The position numbers and the translations under genes were made by a program. From Niabella pedocola (GTDB taxonomy: Bacteria > Bacteroidota > Bacteroidia > Chitinophagales > Chitinophagaceae), in NCBI RefSeq assembly GCF_021044425.1, contig NZ_JAJNEC010000005.1:1364001-1428000 (forward strand): DNA of 64,000 nt. The letters are read 5' to 3'. The notes beneath the pieces were generated by a model. The model worked only from the letters and a program-made list of their open reading frames with translations. It had not been told where the DNA came from and did no database searches. Shown piece by piece: positions 1 to 7,834 of the stretch. How positions within the stretch are numbered: position 1 is the stretch's first letter; the number at the start of each line of letters is the position of its first letter.

Positions 1-38
1 TAATGATACCAATGGTAAACAAACTGCAAGATTCATCT

Positions 39-46
39 TACTTTTG
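39..46 (+). promoter_or_regulatory. Candidate -7 box of the deacetylase-like gene
   Basis: TACTTTTG matches the Bacteroidota -7 consensus TAnnTTTG and ends 8 bases before the ATG at 54. No clear -33 TTTG lies at the usual spacing. If it is used, the transcript has almost no leader. It could also be a chance match in AT-rich DNA. Confidence 0.3.
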
Positions 47-53
47 AATCACC

Positions 54-1358
54 ATGTTGGTCTACAGCACATATATCACCCCACGGTTGCAGTATATTGT
101 CCGGTTCTTTTCAAAAGAATTGGGCACACCGGAATGGCAGCTTACCGATGACGCGCAGGCGTTCCTCACAGAGCAGGGCGCACGGATCAATTATTCCGGG
201 GAGGTATTAGATATGCAAAGCCTGCACATTGTGCCCCATGGCTTGCTATCGCAAACAGGCATTCAGCAGCAGCCGGTAAATGTTACGCAGTTAAACGGAC
301 TGCCCGTTTTTTTTCAAACAGGTGGCGTATTGGGTTTCGATGTATTTGCGGCCGCTTTTTATTTGCTGAGCCGTTATGAAGAATACCTGCCTTTTGAACA
401 AGACCGGTATGGAAGGTTTCCGGCCACGCAATCCCTGGCACACAAAAACGGTTTTTTGAAAACGCCGCTGATCAATCGCTGGACGCAGTTGTTATACGAA
501 CAACTCGTTACACGGTTCCCCGGTGTAACGTTCAGGCAAACAGCTTTTCAGTTTGTACCGACTTATGATATTGATATGGCCTGGAGTTACCGGAATAAGG
601 GCTTTATCAGGAACACGGCCAACTTACTCAAAGAAGCGTTCAGCTTTCAGTTTTCAGCTTTCAGCAAACGCTTTAGGGTATTAACCGGAAAAGAAAAAGA
701 TCCCTTTGATCAGTTTGGCTGGTTAAACGGGATGCATGAAAAGTACCAGCTAAAGCCCTATTATTTTTTCCTGGTTGCGGAGCATACCAACCGCTATGAT
801 AAGAATATTTCACCACAGCACAAAGACATGAAGGCCCTGATTGCAGACCATGCGATCCGCTACCCCATCGGCCTGCATCCCTCCTGGTATAGCAATACGG
901 AACCCAGTGCTTTAAAAAAAGAGAAGGCTTTGCTTGCCGCCATTACCGGTACGGCCGTCAATGCCTCCCGCCAGCATTTTTTAAAGCTCTCTTTTCCACA
1001 AACCTATCGCAACCTGCTGAAAGCGGGTATCCTCTTTGATTTTTCAATGGGCTTTGCGGATGAGCATGGTTTCCGGGCTTCCGTAGCATCGCCCTTTTGC
1101 TGGTACGACCTGGAAGCAGAAACAGCCACCGACCTGTTGATCTTTCCCTTCTGCTTTATGGAAGGCACTGCTGTGTTTTATAAAAAGGATTCCCCGGAAG
1201 CCGGACTGGCGGAGTTGCAAAAACTCTATCACGAAGTAAAAATCGTGAACGGTTTTTTCAGTATGATCTGGCACAATTCCTCCTTTACGGATGAAGGCGT
1301 ATTTAAAGGATGGAAACAGGTTTATGAAACGTTTATTACAGGCAGGACTGCTATATAA
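54..1358 (+). CDS. Polysaccharide deacetylase-like (NodB-fold) family protein
   Basis: A 434-residue protein of the kind annotated in Bacteroidota as polysaccharide deacetylase with an N-terminal DUF7033-type region. Around residue 170 the motif FVPTYDIDMAW resembles the first NodB motif, whose acidic residues bind the metal and act as base, and GLHPSWYSN near residue 275 resembles the His-containing metal motif. There is no signal peptide, so it probably acts in the cytoplasm or on a surface-polysaccharide intermediate. The expected activity is removal of N- or O-acetyl groups from a glycan; the substrate cannot be read from sequence. Bases 639-664 contain four TTCAG words encoding a Phe/Ser-rich stretch that may be a captured repeat. 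It stands alone: the next genes are on the other strand. Confidence 0.7.
   Translation: MLVYSTYITPRLQYIVRFFSKELGTPEWQLTDDAQAFLTEQGARINYSGEVLDMQSLHIVPHGLLSQTGIQQQPVNVTQLNGLPVFFQTGGVLGFDVFAAAFYLLSRYEEYLPFEQDRYGRFPATQSLAHKNGFLKTPLINRWTQLLYEQLVTRFPGVTFRQTAFQFVPTYDIDMAWSYRNKGFIRNTANLLKEAFSFQFSAFSKRFRVLTGKEKDPFDQFGWLNGMHEKYQLKPYYFFLVAEHTNRYDKNISPQHKDMKALIADHAIRYPIGLHPSWYSNTEPSALKKEKALLAAITGTAVNASRQHFLKLSFPQTYRNLLKAGILFDFSMGFADEHGFRASVASPFCWYDLEAETATDLLIFPFCFMEGTAVFYKKDSPEAGLAELQKLYHEVKIVNGFFSMIWHNSSFTDEGVFKGWKQVYETFITGRTAI
639..664 (+). repeat. Short TTCAG word repeat inside the deacetylase-like gene
   Basis: Four TTCAG words in 26 bases, separated by CTT or TTT, sit in frame and encode Phe, Ser and Gln in alternation. 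They resemble the TCAG-word repeats at 14213-14236 and 34517-34584. Confidence 0.5.
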
Positions 1359-1391
1359 TGGCTTTCTTCAAAAACAAGACTTTCGCCGTAT

Positions 1392-1790
1392 TTAGAGGTC
1401 TACGATCACCTCGCTTTTCCCTGATTTTTTTTCTACATGGCAGCCATCGTTCCTAAACATATAGGGTTCATTCACAATGATCTTATTGTGCTTTATACCA
1501 ATAAACTGCAGTTTAATATTCTTGCCCACCGGGAAAAGATCGCTTTGTCCATCGCTTGTTATGGCATATACTCCCTCTTCCCTGCTCGACCATAATTCAT
1601 TGGAATGAAAAGTGCGATTAGTGGCAACAAATCGCGTGTAAAATGTGTCCAGCGGTACAGGCTCCCTTGTAGAAGAAAGTATCCTTACTCCATAGATTAG
1701 GTATTCTTTCGAGCATATTTTTAATATTGGCCCTCTTTTGCAAGCACCCAATACCAATATACCAAACAAAAGCATACATGTGATCTTCAT
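1392..1790 (-). CDS. Small predicted lipoprotein, paralogue of the next gene
   Basis: A 132-residue protein starting with a lipoprotein signal (hydrophobic stretch, then LVLGAC with Cys16). It should be exported and lipid-anchored. I do not recognise a named family. It is clearly a paralogue of the product of 2009-2413: both carry LDTFYTR, a TFH.N motif, SDGQ, GIK.NKI.VNE and N.GCH near the C-terminus, where the second conserved Cys may pair with the Cys shortly after the lipobox. The two genes point the same way about 220 bases apart and look like a tandem duplication. The long shared beta-strand-rich pattern suggests a small beta-sandwich, but this is inference. Confidence 0.65.
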   Translation of the reverse strand: MKITCMLLFGILVLGACKRGPILKICSKEYLIYGVRILSSTREPVPLDTFYTRFVATNRTFHSNELWSSREEGVYAITSDGQSDLFPVGKNIKLQFIGIKHNKIIVNEPYMFRNDGCHVEKKSGKSEVIVDL

Positions 1791-1999
1791 ATCCGCTGTT
1801 TTCCCAATTAACGTACATTAGCAACACATTGCAACATGATCGTTCAGAAAAGCTTAAAATAAGGATCATTACCGTTCAAGCTACGGTTTCCTATGGTACA
1901 AGACACTCCTTCGAACAAGCCGCAGGCTTATTTTCTACGGTCCATTAAGATAACCTTCTATATACCCTTTATGCCCCGTTAACTACCGCTGACGGGTTT

Positions 2000-2020
2000 C
2001 GCCCGGTTTTATTGCGTTAT
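2000..2020. repeat. Twenty-one-base motif shared with the end of the S9 peptidase gene
   Basis: CGCCCGGTTTTATTGCGTTAT at 2000-2020 recurs at 21405-21426 with one extra T. Both copies abut the stop codon of a minus-strand gene. Confidence 0.5.
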
Positions 2021-2413
2021 TACGATTTCTTTTTTTCCGGAAACTTCTTCTATATGACAACCGTTGTTTTTAACAATATAGGATTCGTTCACTACGATCT
2101 TGTTGTTTTTGATACCTGTAAAGCGGAGTTCGGTATCCTTCCCTTCCGGCAAAAGAAGCAACTGGCCGTCACTTGCCACGGTATAATACCCGTTACCCGC
2201 TCCCGGAACGACGTTATTGGCATGAAAGGTTGCATTAGAGGCTACAACACGGGTATAAAACGTATCCAGCGTTACCGCTTCTCCGGATGCACCGGTTACC
2301 TTGATATTATAGAACCGGTATTCCGCAGTGCAAATCCTGCCATCATCCTTTGATGCTTTCTTACATGCTGTTAATACTCCTATTCCGAGCAAAAGCAAAA
2401 TGACTGTTTTCAT
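2009..2413 (-). CDS. Small predicted lipoprotein, paralogue of the previous gene
   Basis: 134 residues with a lipoprotein signal (GVLTAC then KK), so probably exported and lipid-anchored. It shares with its paralogue at 1392-1790 the blocks LDTFYTR.VA.N.TFH.N, SDGQ.L..P.GK, GIK.NKIVVNE.Y and N.GCH. Conserved Cys residues near both ends could form a disulphide. The function is unknown. It lies downstream of the large VIT/vWA gene on the same strand, 130 bases away, so read-through is possible. The sequence just past its stop codon recurs downstream of the S9 peptidase gene (see 2000-2020). Confidence 0.65.
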   Translation of the reverse strand: MKTVILLLLGIGVLTACKKASKDDGRICTAEYRFYNIKVTGASGEAVTLDTFYTRVVASNATFHANNVVPGAGNGYYTVASDGQLLLLPEGKDTELRFTGIKNNKIVVNESYIVKNNGCHIEEVSGKKEIVITQ

Positions 2414-2543
2414 ATCCTGGCTGTTTTCTAATAGAACGTAAGCCGGATAAAAAACGCAACCAAACGGATGAATGTTTTAAAAAGAAAGAGAGTAACAAGA
2501 CTGAAACTCCCTTTTAAACCTTACTTAAACCTTATTAAAACCG

Positions 2544-5507
2544 TTAAAACTCAAATTCAGCTATCAGGGTTTGACCATCCGTTCTATTGGCATTGCGTCC
2601 TTTTGCATCCTGGAACACGATGATCTTCCGCTCCTCATTTCCAGATGCATAGCGCAGGAATACCTCGGCCATCAACGTGGGTGGACCAGCCACCGTAACC
2701 TGGCGCTCACCAAAGAAATTTGTTTTGATCTGGTATTTCCCCCGGATGGCTTTCTTCAGCAGGAATTGTTCCGGGCCAAAACCATCGGTAAAATCATCAC
2801 TGATGCGCCCGCCCAGGGATGTTTCCCGGCTTCCGTAATAACATTCCTCATTTTTAGGATCCGTTACATGCAGGTCAATATCCGTATGATCCATGTTCCA
2901 GTTCAGCACCACCCGTATATCCACCGGCAGTTGATACAATAAAGCCTTATCAATCTTTGAGGTGTTGATTCTTGCGTTGTAACGACTGACAAGTTGATTC
3001 AGCTCCATCAGCAGCACCTCCTCAATCCCCTGGTCCCGGGTCCTTGTTTCCTCTGTATAGCTTTGCGTAAGGGCCGTGTACAGCGTATCCAGCGCCTGTT
3101 GATATTTCCCGTTATCCTGTAAGGCCAATGCATAATCACGATAACTCTGCGGATCCATCGGCCGCCAGTCCAGCACTTTTTTGGTAAGGATCAGTTCCTT
3201 TTCATATGCCCCATATTTTTTCAACAGATAGGCCACTGTTTTGTATAACACGGCATCCTCCAGCTCCAGTTCTACCAGGTTGCTCACAATGCTTACTGCC
3301 CGTTCGGTTTCCTTTTTACTATAAAACCAGTTGGCCATATCAAAATAAAAAGAAGGTGTGGTCTGGTAATCCGCTCTCAGCCTCAGGTAGGTTTTATATG
3401 CTGCTTCTGTGTTTGCAGCCGCATCCATTTGCTTCATATATTCCGCATCACTTTTTATCTCAACGGCCGTTACTTTCCCTTTGGATACAGCGCGATAGCC
3501 CACTACAACCGTCTCCTCCATTTTTGATGCAGCGGCATTTACACCTGCCACCCGTCCCTGAAGGTGTTCGGAAATATTGGCCACCGGTGCATCTTTTAAT
3601 GCCTCTCCTGAAATAGTCTGGTACTGGACTTCCCGTGCCCTTGCCGGCGCAGCCGCATCAGCCCTCACTTCAATGATGCCGCGTCCTCCGTCTACACCCG
3701 CCGGTGGTACCATTTTTTTATTTTTCACCTTTAGCGGATAGCTCGTATTCCACCACTTCTTCAACTCCTTCATCCGTTCCCTGGCAGCAGCCAGGTAATT
3801 ATCCCAGGCTTCTTCCTGTTGTAGCTTTCGTTGTTTTACAAGGACCTTGTACTCCTGCAGCAATGCTTCCGGTGGTGTTATCTTATACTTTACATAATCC
3901 GCTACGCTTTCCAAAACAATCAGGCTTGTGTTGGGCGTTACAATACCAAATTCCTTTCCCAACCGGGAAATAGCATCCTTGTGCTGCTCGTAAAAGGGTT
4001 CCAGCGCTGCCAGCTTTTGCTGTGCCCAAAATGTTTCAATAGCCCAGTCCCCAGCCGTTTGCTGCGCATCCAGTGTAACCGGGATCTCTTGCTCCACCCT
4101 ATTTCCGTATCCGAATTGCAGCGTAAGGGTTACCGGCAGCTTTTGGGTAATGCCCGTAATCAGGAGGTTATCGCCGGAAACCACTGTTGTTGCAGGATTA
4201 ACGCTATTGACATCGTATAAATATTTTACGCCCAAAAAACGATACGGTCGGCGCAGCAACATTGCCGCAGCATCCGCTGCCTCCGTTTCATTGAGGTTAA
4301 TCAGCTGGCCGCCGGTGTTGTTGCTGTAGGAACGCAGTTTGCTGTAATTGGCTACCGGTGTGGCCACCACCGGGTAAACGGGCCTGGAGGGCAATTTGTT
4401 CCATTCCCCAAAATTGGAAAGACCATCGGTAAAAAAAAGCACGTCGCCACCCCCGGCCAGCGATGCGGGTATGGTGCTGTAATCCGTGGCGCCATCGTAA
4501 GTCATGTCATTCACTGCTTTCAATAATGCTCCGATGGCGCCATTGGATATCGTGTATTCACCCACTTTTTTGGTGGTGGTAGCAACGGCATAAAGTGTAA
4601 CCTGTATCTTGCTTTTGGTTGCAAACAATTTTTCTAAAAAGGCCTGCTCCTTTTTATGATCCCGCTTCCGGCCGCTTAAGGATTGATCCCATAAAATGGT
4701 AACCTGTTGCATCGGCCTTATTGCAGAAGCAGGGGGTGTGATCTGTACATTGGTTAAAAAATACCAGGAATCCGCATCCCTTCTTTTTACAAGCGTTTTG
4801 GGTGCATTCGGTTGCTGCGGAAATGCAATTTTCAACGATTGATCCGGTGTAAAATCAGACTTCCGGATAACCGCCTGCCACACATTTCCTTTTTTCTCAA
4901 AACCAAAACTGCCGTCCGGCTTTTCAATCAGCTGCGGTGCTTCAGCCGTTTCATATACGCTGGCCGACAGAGAAAAAGAGCCGATATTCTTATTCGCCAG
5001 GGGAAGGTGGTACACCAGCTGGCCGTTGCTGCTGCGCAGCTCCTGGTTATAGGTAATTTCAATGGTGCGGATCCCCTCCGGGTTTAATGGATATATGCGT
5101 GTTCTGAAATTATTGCCCTCGGTTTTTTCCAGGATACCAGGATCTACCTGCCGGCGCTCAACACTTTCAAAAACAGCCGTGGCCTTCTCTTTTTCCACCG
5201 GTACCGCCTTGCGCAGCACGCCATTGATGTCCAGCGCAAAGCCACTTACGCTTACCCCTTCCGGTAAAGGAAAGGTCAGCCGCCCCTCTTTCAAACGGGA
5301 CGATCGGTTATAAAAACTCATACGCATGGTAGTGGTGGCTATATTTCCGATGATCTTTATATCTGCCGAAAGCTGCTGCAGCACTACGGTTTCATCGGTC
5401 TCATACTTTCCGTTTTCCTGTATTTCCATTACCGGTATCTGCGCACGGGTTAGAAAAGCCAGCAATAATGCGAGGGGTGTTAGTATAAGCCGGCGGATCC
5501 TTTTCAT
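2544..5507 (-). CDS. VIT and von Willebrand A domain protein with SusC-plug-like insert
   Basis: About 987 residues with a signal peptide ending near TRAQ, so exported. The VIT (inter-alpha-trypsin inhibitor) domain spans about residues 20-150. The vWA domain at roughly 270-420 keeps a metal-site motif DQSLS (D-x-S-x-S). A low-complexity segment at about 610-680 contains PVANISEHLQGRVAGVN and EETVVVGY, which match the start of SusC/RagA receptor plugs, including the one at 57236-60484. TPR-like helices lie at about 690-840, and a DUF2135-like beta domain closes the protein (VVLNWNMDHTDIDLHVTDP). Proteins of this type are thought to work in surface adhesion or assembly; the role here is unknown. 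The start is placed at the Met that directly precedes a basic signal-peptide head; Met at 5519 is an alternative. Confidence 0.8.
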   Translation of the reverse strand: MKRIRRLILTPLALLLAFLTRAQIPVMEIQENGKYETDETVVLQQLSADIKIIGNIATTTMRMSFYNRSSRLKEGRLTFPLPEGVSVSGFALDINGVLRKAVPVEKEKATAVFESVERRQVDPGILEKTEGNNFRTRIYPLNPEGIRTIEITYNQELRSSNGQLVYHLPLANKNIGSFSLSASVYETAEAPQLIEKPDGSFGFEKKGNVWQAVIRKSDFTPDQSLKIAFPQQPNAPKTLVKRRDADSWYFLTNVQITPPASAIRPMQQVTILWDQSLSGRKRDHKKEQAFLEKLFATKSKIQVTLYAVATTTKKVGEYTISNGAIGALLKAVNDMTYDGATDYSTIPASLAGGGDVLFFTDGLSNFGEWNKLPSRPVYPVVATPVANYSKLRSYSNNTGGQLINLNETEAADAAAMLLRRPYRFLGVKYLYDVNSVNPATTVVSGDNLLITGITQKLPVTLTLQFGYGNRVEQEIPVTLDAQQTAGDWAIETFWAQQKLAALEPFYEQHKDAISRLGKEFGIVTPNTSLIVLESVADYVKYKITPPEALLQEYKVLVKQRKLQQEEAWDNYLAAARERMKELKKWWNTSYPLKVKNKKMVPPAGVDGGRGIIEVRADAAAPARAREVQYQTISGEALKDAPVANISEHLQGRVAGVNAAASKMEETVVVGYRAVSKGKVTAVEIKSDAEYMKQMDAAANTEAAYKTYLRLRADYQTTPSFYFDMANWFYSKKETERAVSIVSNLVELELEDAVLYKTVAYLLKKYGAYEKELILTKKVLDWRPMDPQSYRDYALALQDNGKYQQALDTLYTALTQSYTEETRTRDQGIEEVLLMELNQLVSRYNARINTSKIDKALLYQLPVDIRVVLNWNMDHTDIDLHVTDPKNEECYYGSRETSLGGRISDDFTDGFGPEQFLLKKAIRGKYQIKTNFFGERQVTVAGPPTLMAEVFLRYASGNEERKIIVFQDAKGRNANRTDGQTLIAEFEF

Positions 5508-5706
5508 ATACATCTCCATTTCGTTCTTTTGGAATAAGATGCAGGGACAACGGAAATTGCATAAAAATCATTGATAATTTATTTTCCAGCCGGCCGCCAT
5601 ACAACACGCCACATTTGCCATAAGGTGTGGGGAAACAATGAGGCATCTGCTTTTTTTTCTTACTTTTATAGAAGCAGGGCTTCAATTATGCCGCCGGTAT
5701 CAAAAC

Positions 5707-6519
5707 ATGGTAAGTCATAAAATACACCATCTTACACCCCACCCGCTGTTACTGCCTTTTATAAAGTACTACAGTATAAGAGAAATTGACATCACCCGGC
5801 ATACAACTTTAAAAAAACTAACCACCTATGGCCTGCAAACTTCTATAGACTTTTTTCTGGGCACACCCTTTCAGATCATTAATATCGCAGATAGTACAGA
5901 GCAACGTTTTAACCGCTGTATGATACGTGGTCTGCGCACCAGTTGCAAATATTTGCTGAATCTAACAGGCCGTTTTTTGTCGTTCAATATTAAATTTACA
6001 CCCACTGGTATGTACCAGCTTTTGGGTATTCCCATGGAACATTTTACAGATCAGGATATACCGTTGGCTACTCTCAATGCATTACCTGCGGATGAAATCG
6101 CTGAACGGCTGGCGTTAGAAGACAGCAACGACAAACGCCGCCAGATAATAGAATCTTACCTGATTAAAAAAATAAATACCCGGGAAAAGAAAATCATCTA
6201 CCTGAACGATAGCTTTTATGAAAAAATGATCGAGGAAAAAGCGGACCATCCAATACAACAACTTTCCATAAGATACCACTTATCCGAACGGCAACTGGAA
6301 CGGTGCTTTTTAAAAGAGATCGGCACCACCCCCAAAGGATATGAACAGTTGATCCGTTTCGACAGACTGATACAAAAGAAAATTACTTGTCCTACACATA
6401 ATTGGACCAGTTTATGTCATGATGCCGGCTACTACGACCAAATGCACATGATCCGGGCCTTTAAAGCCATCCTGAAAATTACACCCAAAGAATTTGTAGC
6501 ATCTAACTATGCTATATAA
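5707..6519 (+). CDS. AraC-family transcriptional regulator
   Basis: 270 residues. The C-terminal 100 residues hold two helix-turn-helix units: LSIRYHLSERQLERCFLKE (first recognition helix) and the AraC signature around CHDAGYYDQMHMIRAFK and ITPKEF. The N-terminal region, starting HLTPHPLLLPFIKYYSIREI, resembles the DUF6597-type domain found in many Bacteroidota AraC proteins. The reading frame is open further upstream to 5638, but those residues do not match the family, so the Met at 5707 is preferred. It diverges from the VIT/vWA gene and lies 180 bases upstream of the amidohydrolase gene on the same strand; either could be its target. The ligand is unknown. Confidence 0.85.
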   Translation: MVSHKIHHLTPHPLLLPFIKYYSIREIDITRHTTLKKLTTYGLQTSIDFFLGTPFQIINIADSTEQRFNRCMIRGLRTSCKYLLNLTGRFLSFNIKFTPTGMYQLLGIPMEHFTDQDIPLATLNALPADEIAERLALEDSNDKRRQIIESYLIKKINTREKKIIYLNDSFYEKMIEEKADHPIQQLSIRYHLSERQLERCFLKEIGTTPKGYEQLIRFDRLIQKKITCPTHNWTSLCHDAGYYDQMHMIRAFKAILKITPKEFVASNYAI

Positions 6520-6703
6520 CCTTTCACGTATCGCCGGGGATTCCGGAGGAACGTGAATGGCATGTCGGATTTATACTATTTTTTATACCTGTAATACAGG
6601 AATTTCGCGATACATATTATACGGCTTATAGTAATCTGAGGAATAGACCAGACCGAAGTTGCTGCTACCGAACCCTTGTTAACAACGTAATAAAATAACG
6701 TAT

Positions 6704-7711
6704 ATGAAACTTTTACTACTGCTTTTTTTATCCGTCATCACTGTAGCGGTGCTTTCGCAGACAAAAAAACCGCTTCCCATTATAGATATGCATTTGCATG
6801 CCTTGCCGGCAGATTGGGATGGCCCTCCGCCTATCGGTATGTGTTCACCATTTGATCACTGGAATGTGCACGACCCAAAGGAAAACGGCCAGCAATATTA
6901 TATCAATACCATTACCAAAAATCTTTATTGCAACGGCAGGGGATTCTGGTCGCCCGGCACTGATGACTCGATCATGAATGAAACCATTAAGATCATGAAG
7001 CAATATAATATTTACGGTGTAACCAGCGGCATGTATCCATTGGTGCAGAAATGGAAAGCAGCGGCCCCTGACCGCATTATCACCGGCATAATTTTTTCAC
7101 CGGAGATGCATATTCCCCTTGAACAGCTTCGCAAATGGTTCACATCAGACAGTATAAAAGTACTGGGAGAGATCATTGGCCAGTACCATGGCATCACGTT
7201 ATCAGACAGCGTAATGGAGCCCTACCTTGCCCTTGCAGAGCAATTGGATGTGCCCATTAGCGTACATGTTGGCCCCGGGCCTCCCGGCATTGCCTATGCC
7301 GGCGACAACCGCTACCGGGCGCGGTATCACAGTGCCCTGGTCATAGAAGAAGCATTGATAAAACATCCCAAATTAAGAGTCATAGTAGCACATGCCGGAT
7401 GGCCGATGATCGACGATATGCTGGCGGTGATGTATACACATCCGCAGGTATACGTAGATCTGGGTGTAATTTGCTATGGCTTTCCCAAAAAAGAATTTTA
7501 TACTTATTTACAGCGTATGATAGACGCCGGTTTCGGCAAAAGAATTTGTTTTGGCTCCGATCAGATGATATGGCCGAAAACAATTATTGCGGGTATTGAA
7601 ACCATTAATAAAGCTCCGTTTTTGACCGAACAGCAAAAAAGGGATATTTTATATAACAATGCGGCCCGGTTTCTACGAATTACAAATACACCAGAAAATC
7701 TCCATCTGTAA
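6704..7711 (+). CDS. Secreted amidohydrolase (metal-dependent, TIM barrel)
   Basis: 335 residues. A hydrophobic signal peptide ends near VLSQTKK, so the enzyme is exported. Metal-binding motifs of the amidohydrolase-2 type are visible: IIDMHLHALP (His29 and His31), SVHVGPGPPG, VIVAHAGWP and a late FGSDQM Asp. Such enzymes hydrolyse or decarboxylate small ring or amide substrates; the specific substrate is not evident. The position behind an AraC regulator suggests inducible expression. Between the two genes, 6588-6600 carries a small inverted repeat (CCTGT-AAT-ACAGG), which could be an operator but is short. Confidence 0.8.
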   Translation: MKLLLLLFLSVITVAVLSQTKKPLPIIDMHLHALPADWDGPPPIGMCSPFDHWNVHDPKENGQQYYINTITKNLYCNGRGFWSPGTDDSIMNETIKIMKQYNIYGVTSGMYPLVQKWKAAAPDRIITGIIFSPEMHIPLEQLRKWFTSDSIKVLGEIIGQYHGITLSDSVMEPYLALAEQLDVPISVHVGPGPPGIAYAGDNRYRARYHSALVIEEALIKHPKLRVIVAHAGWPMIDDMLAVMYTHPQVYVDLGVICYGFPKKEFYTYLQRMIDAGFGKRICFGSDQMIWPKTIIAGIETINKAPFLTEQQKRDILYNNAARFLRITNTPENLHL

Positions 7712-7834
7712 GTAATATCTATAGCCGCTGTCACCTAAATTAGGGATCCCAGCCTTTTTGCTAAAAAGAATATGCATTTTTGCAAGAACCTCCCACCGGT
7801 ATTTTCCGGAGGGGAATCACTAAAACAACGAGCC

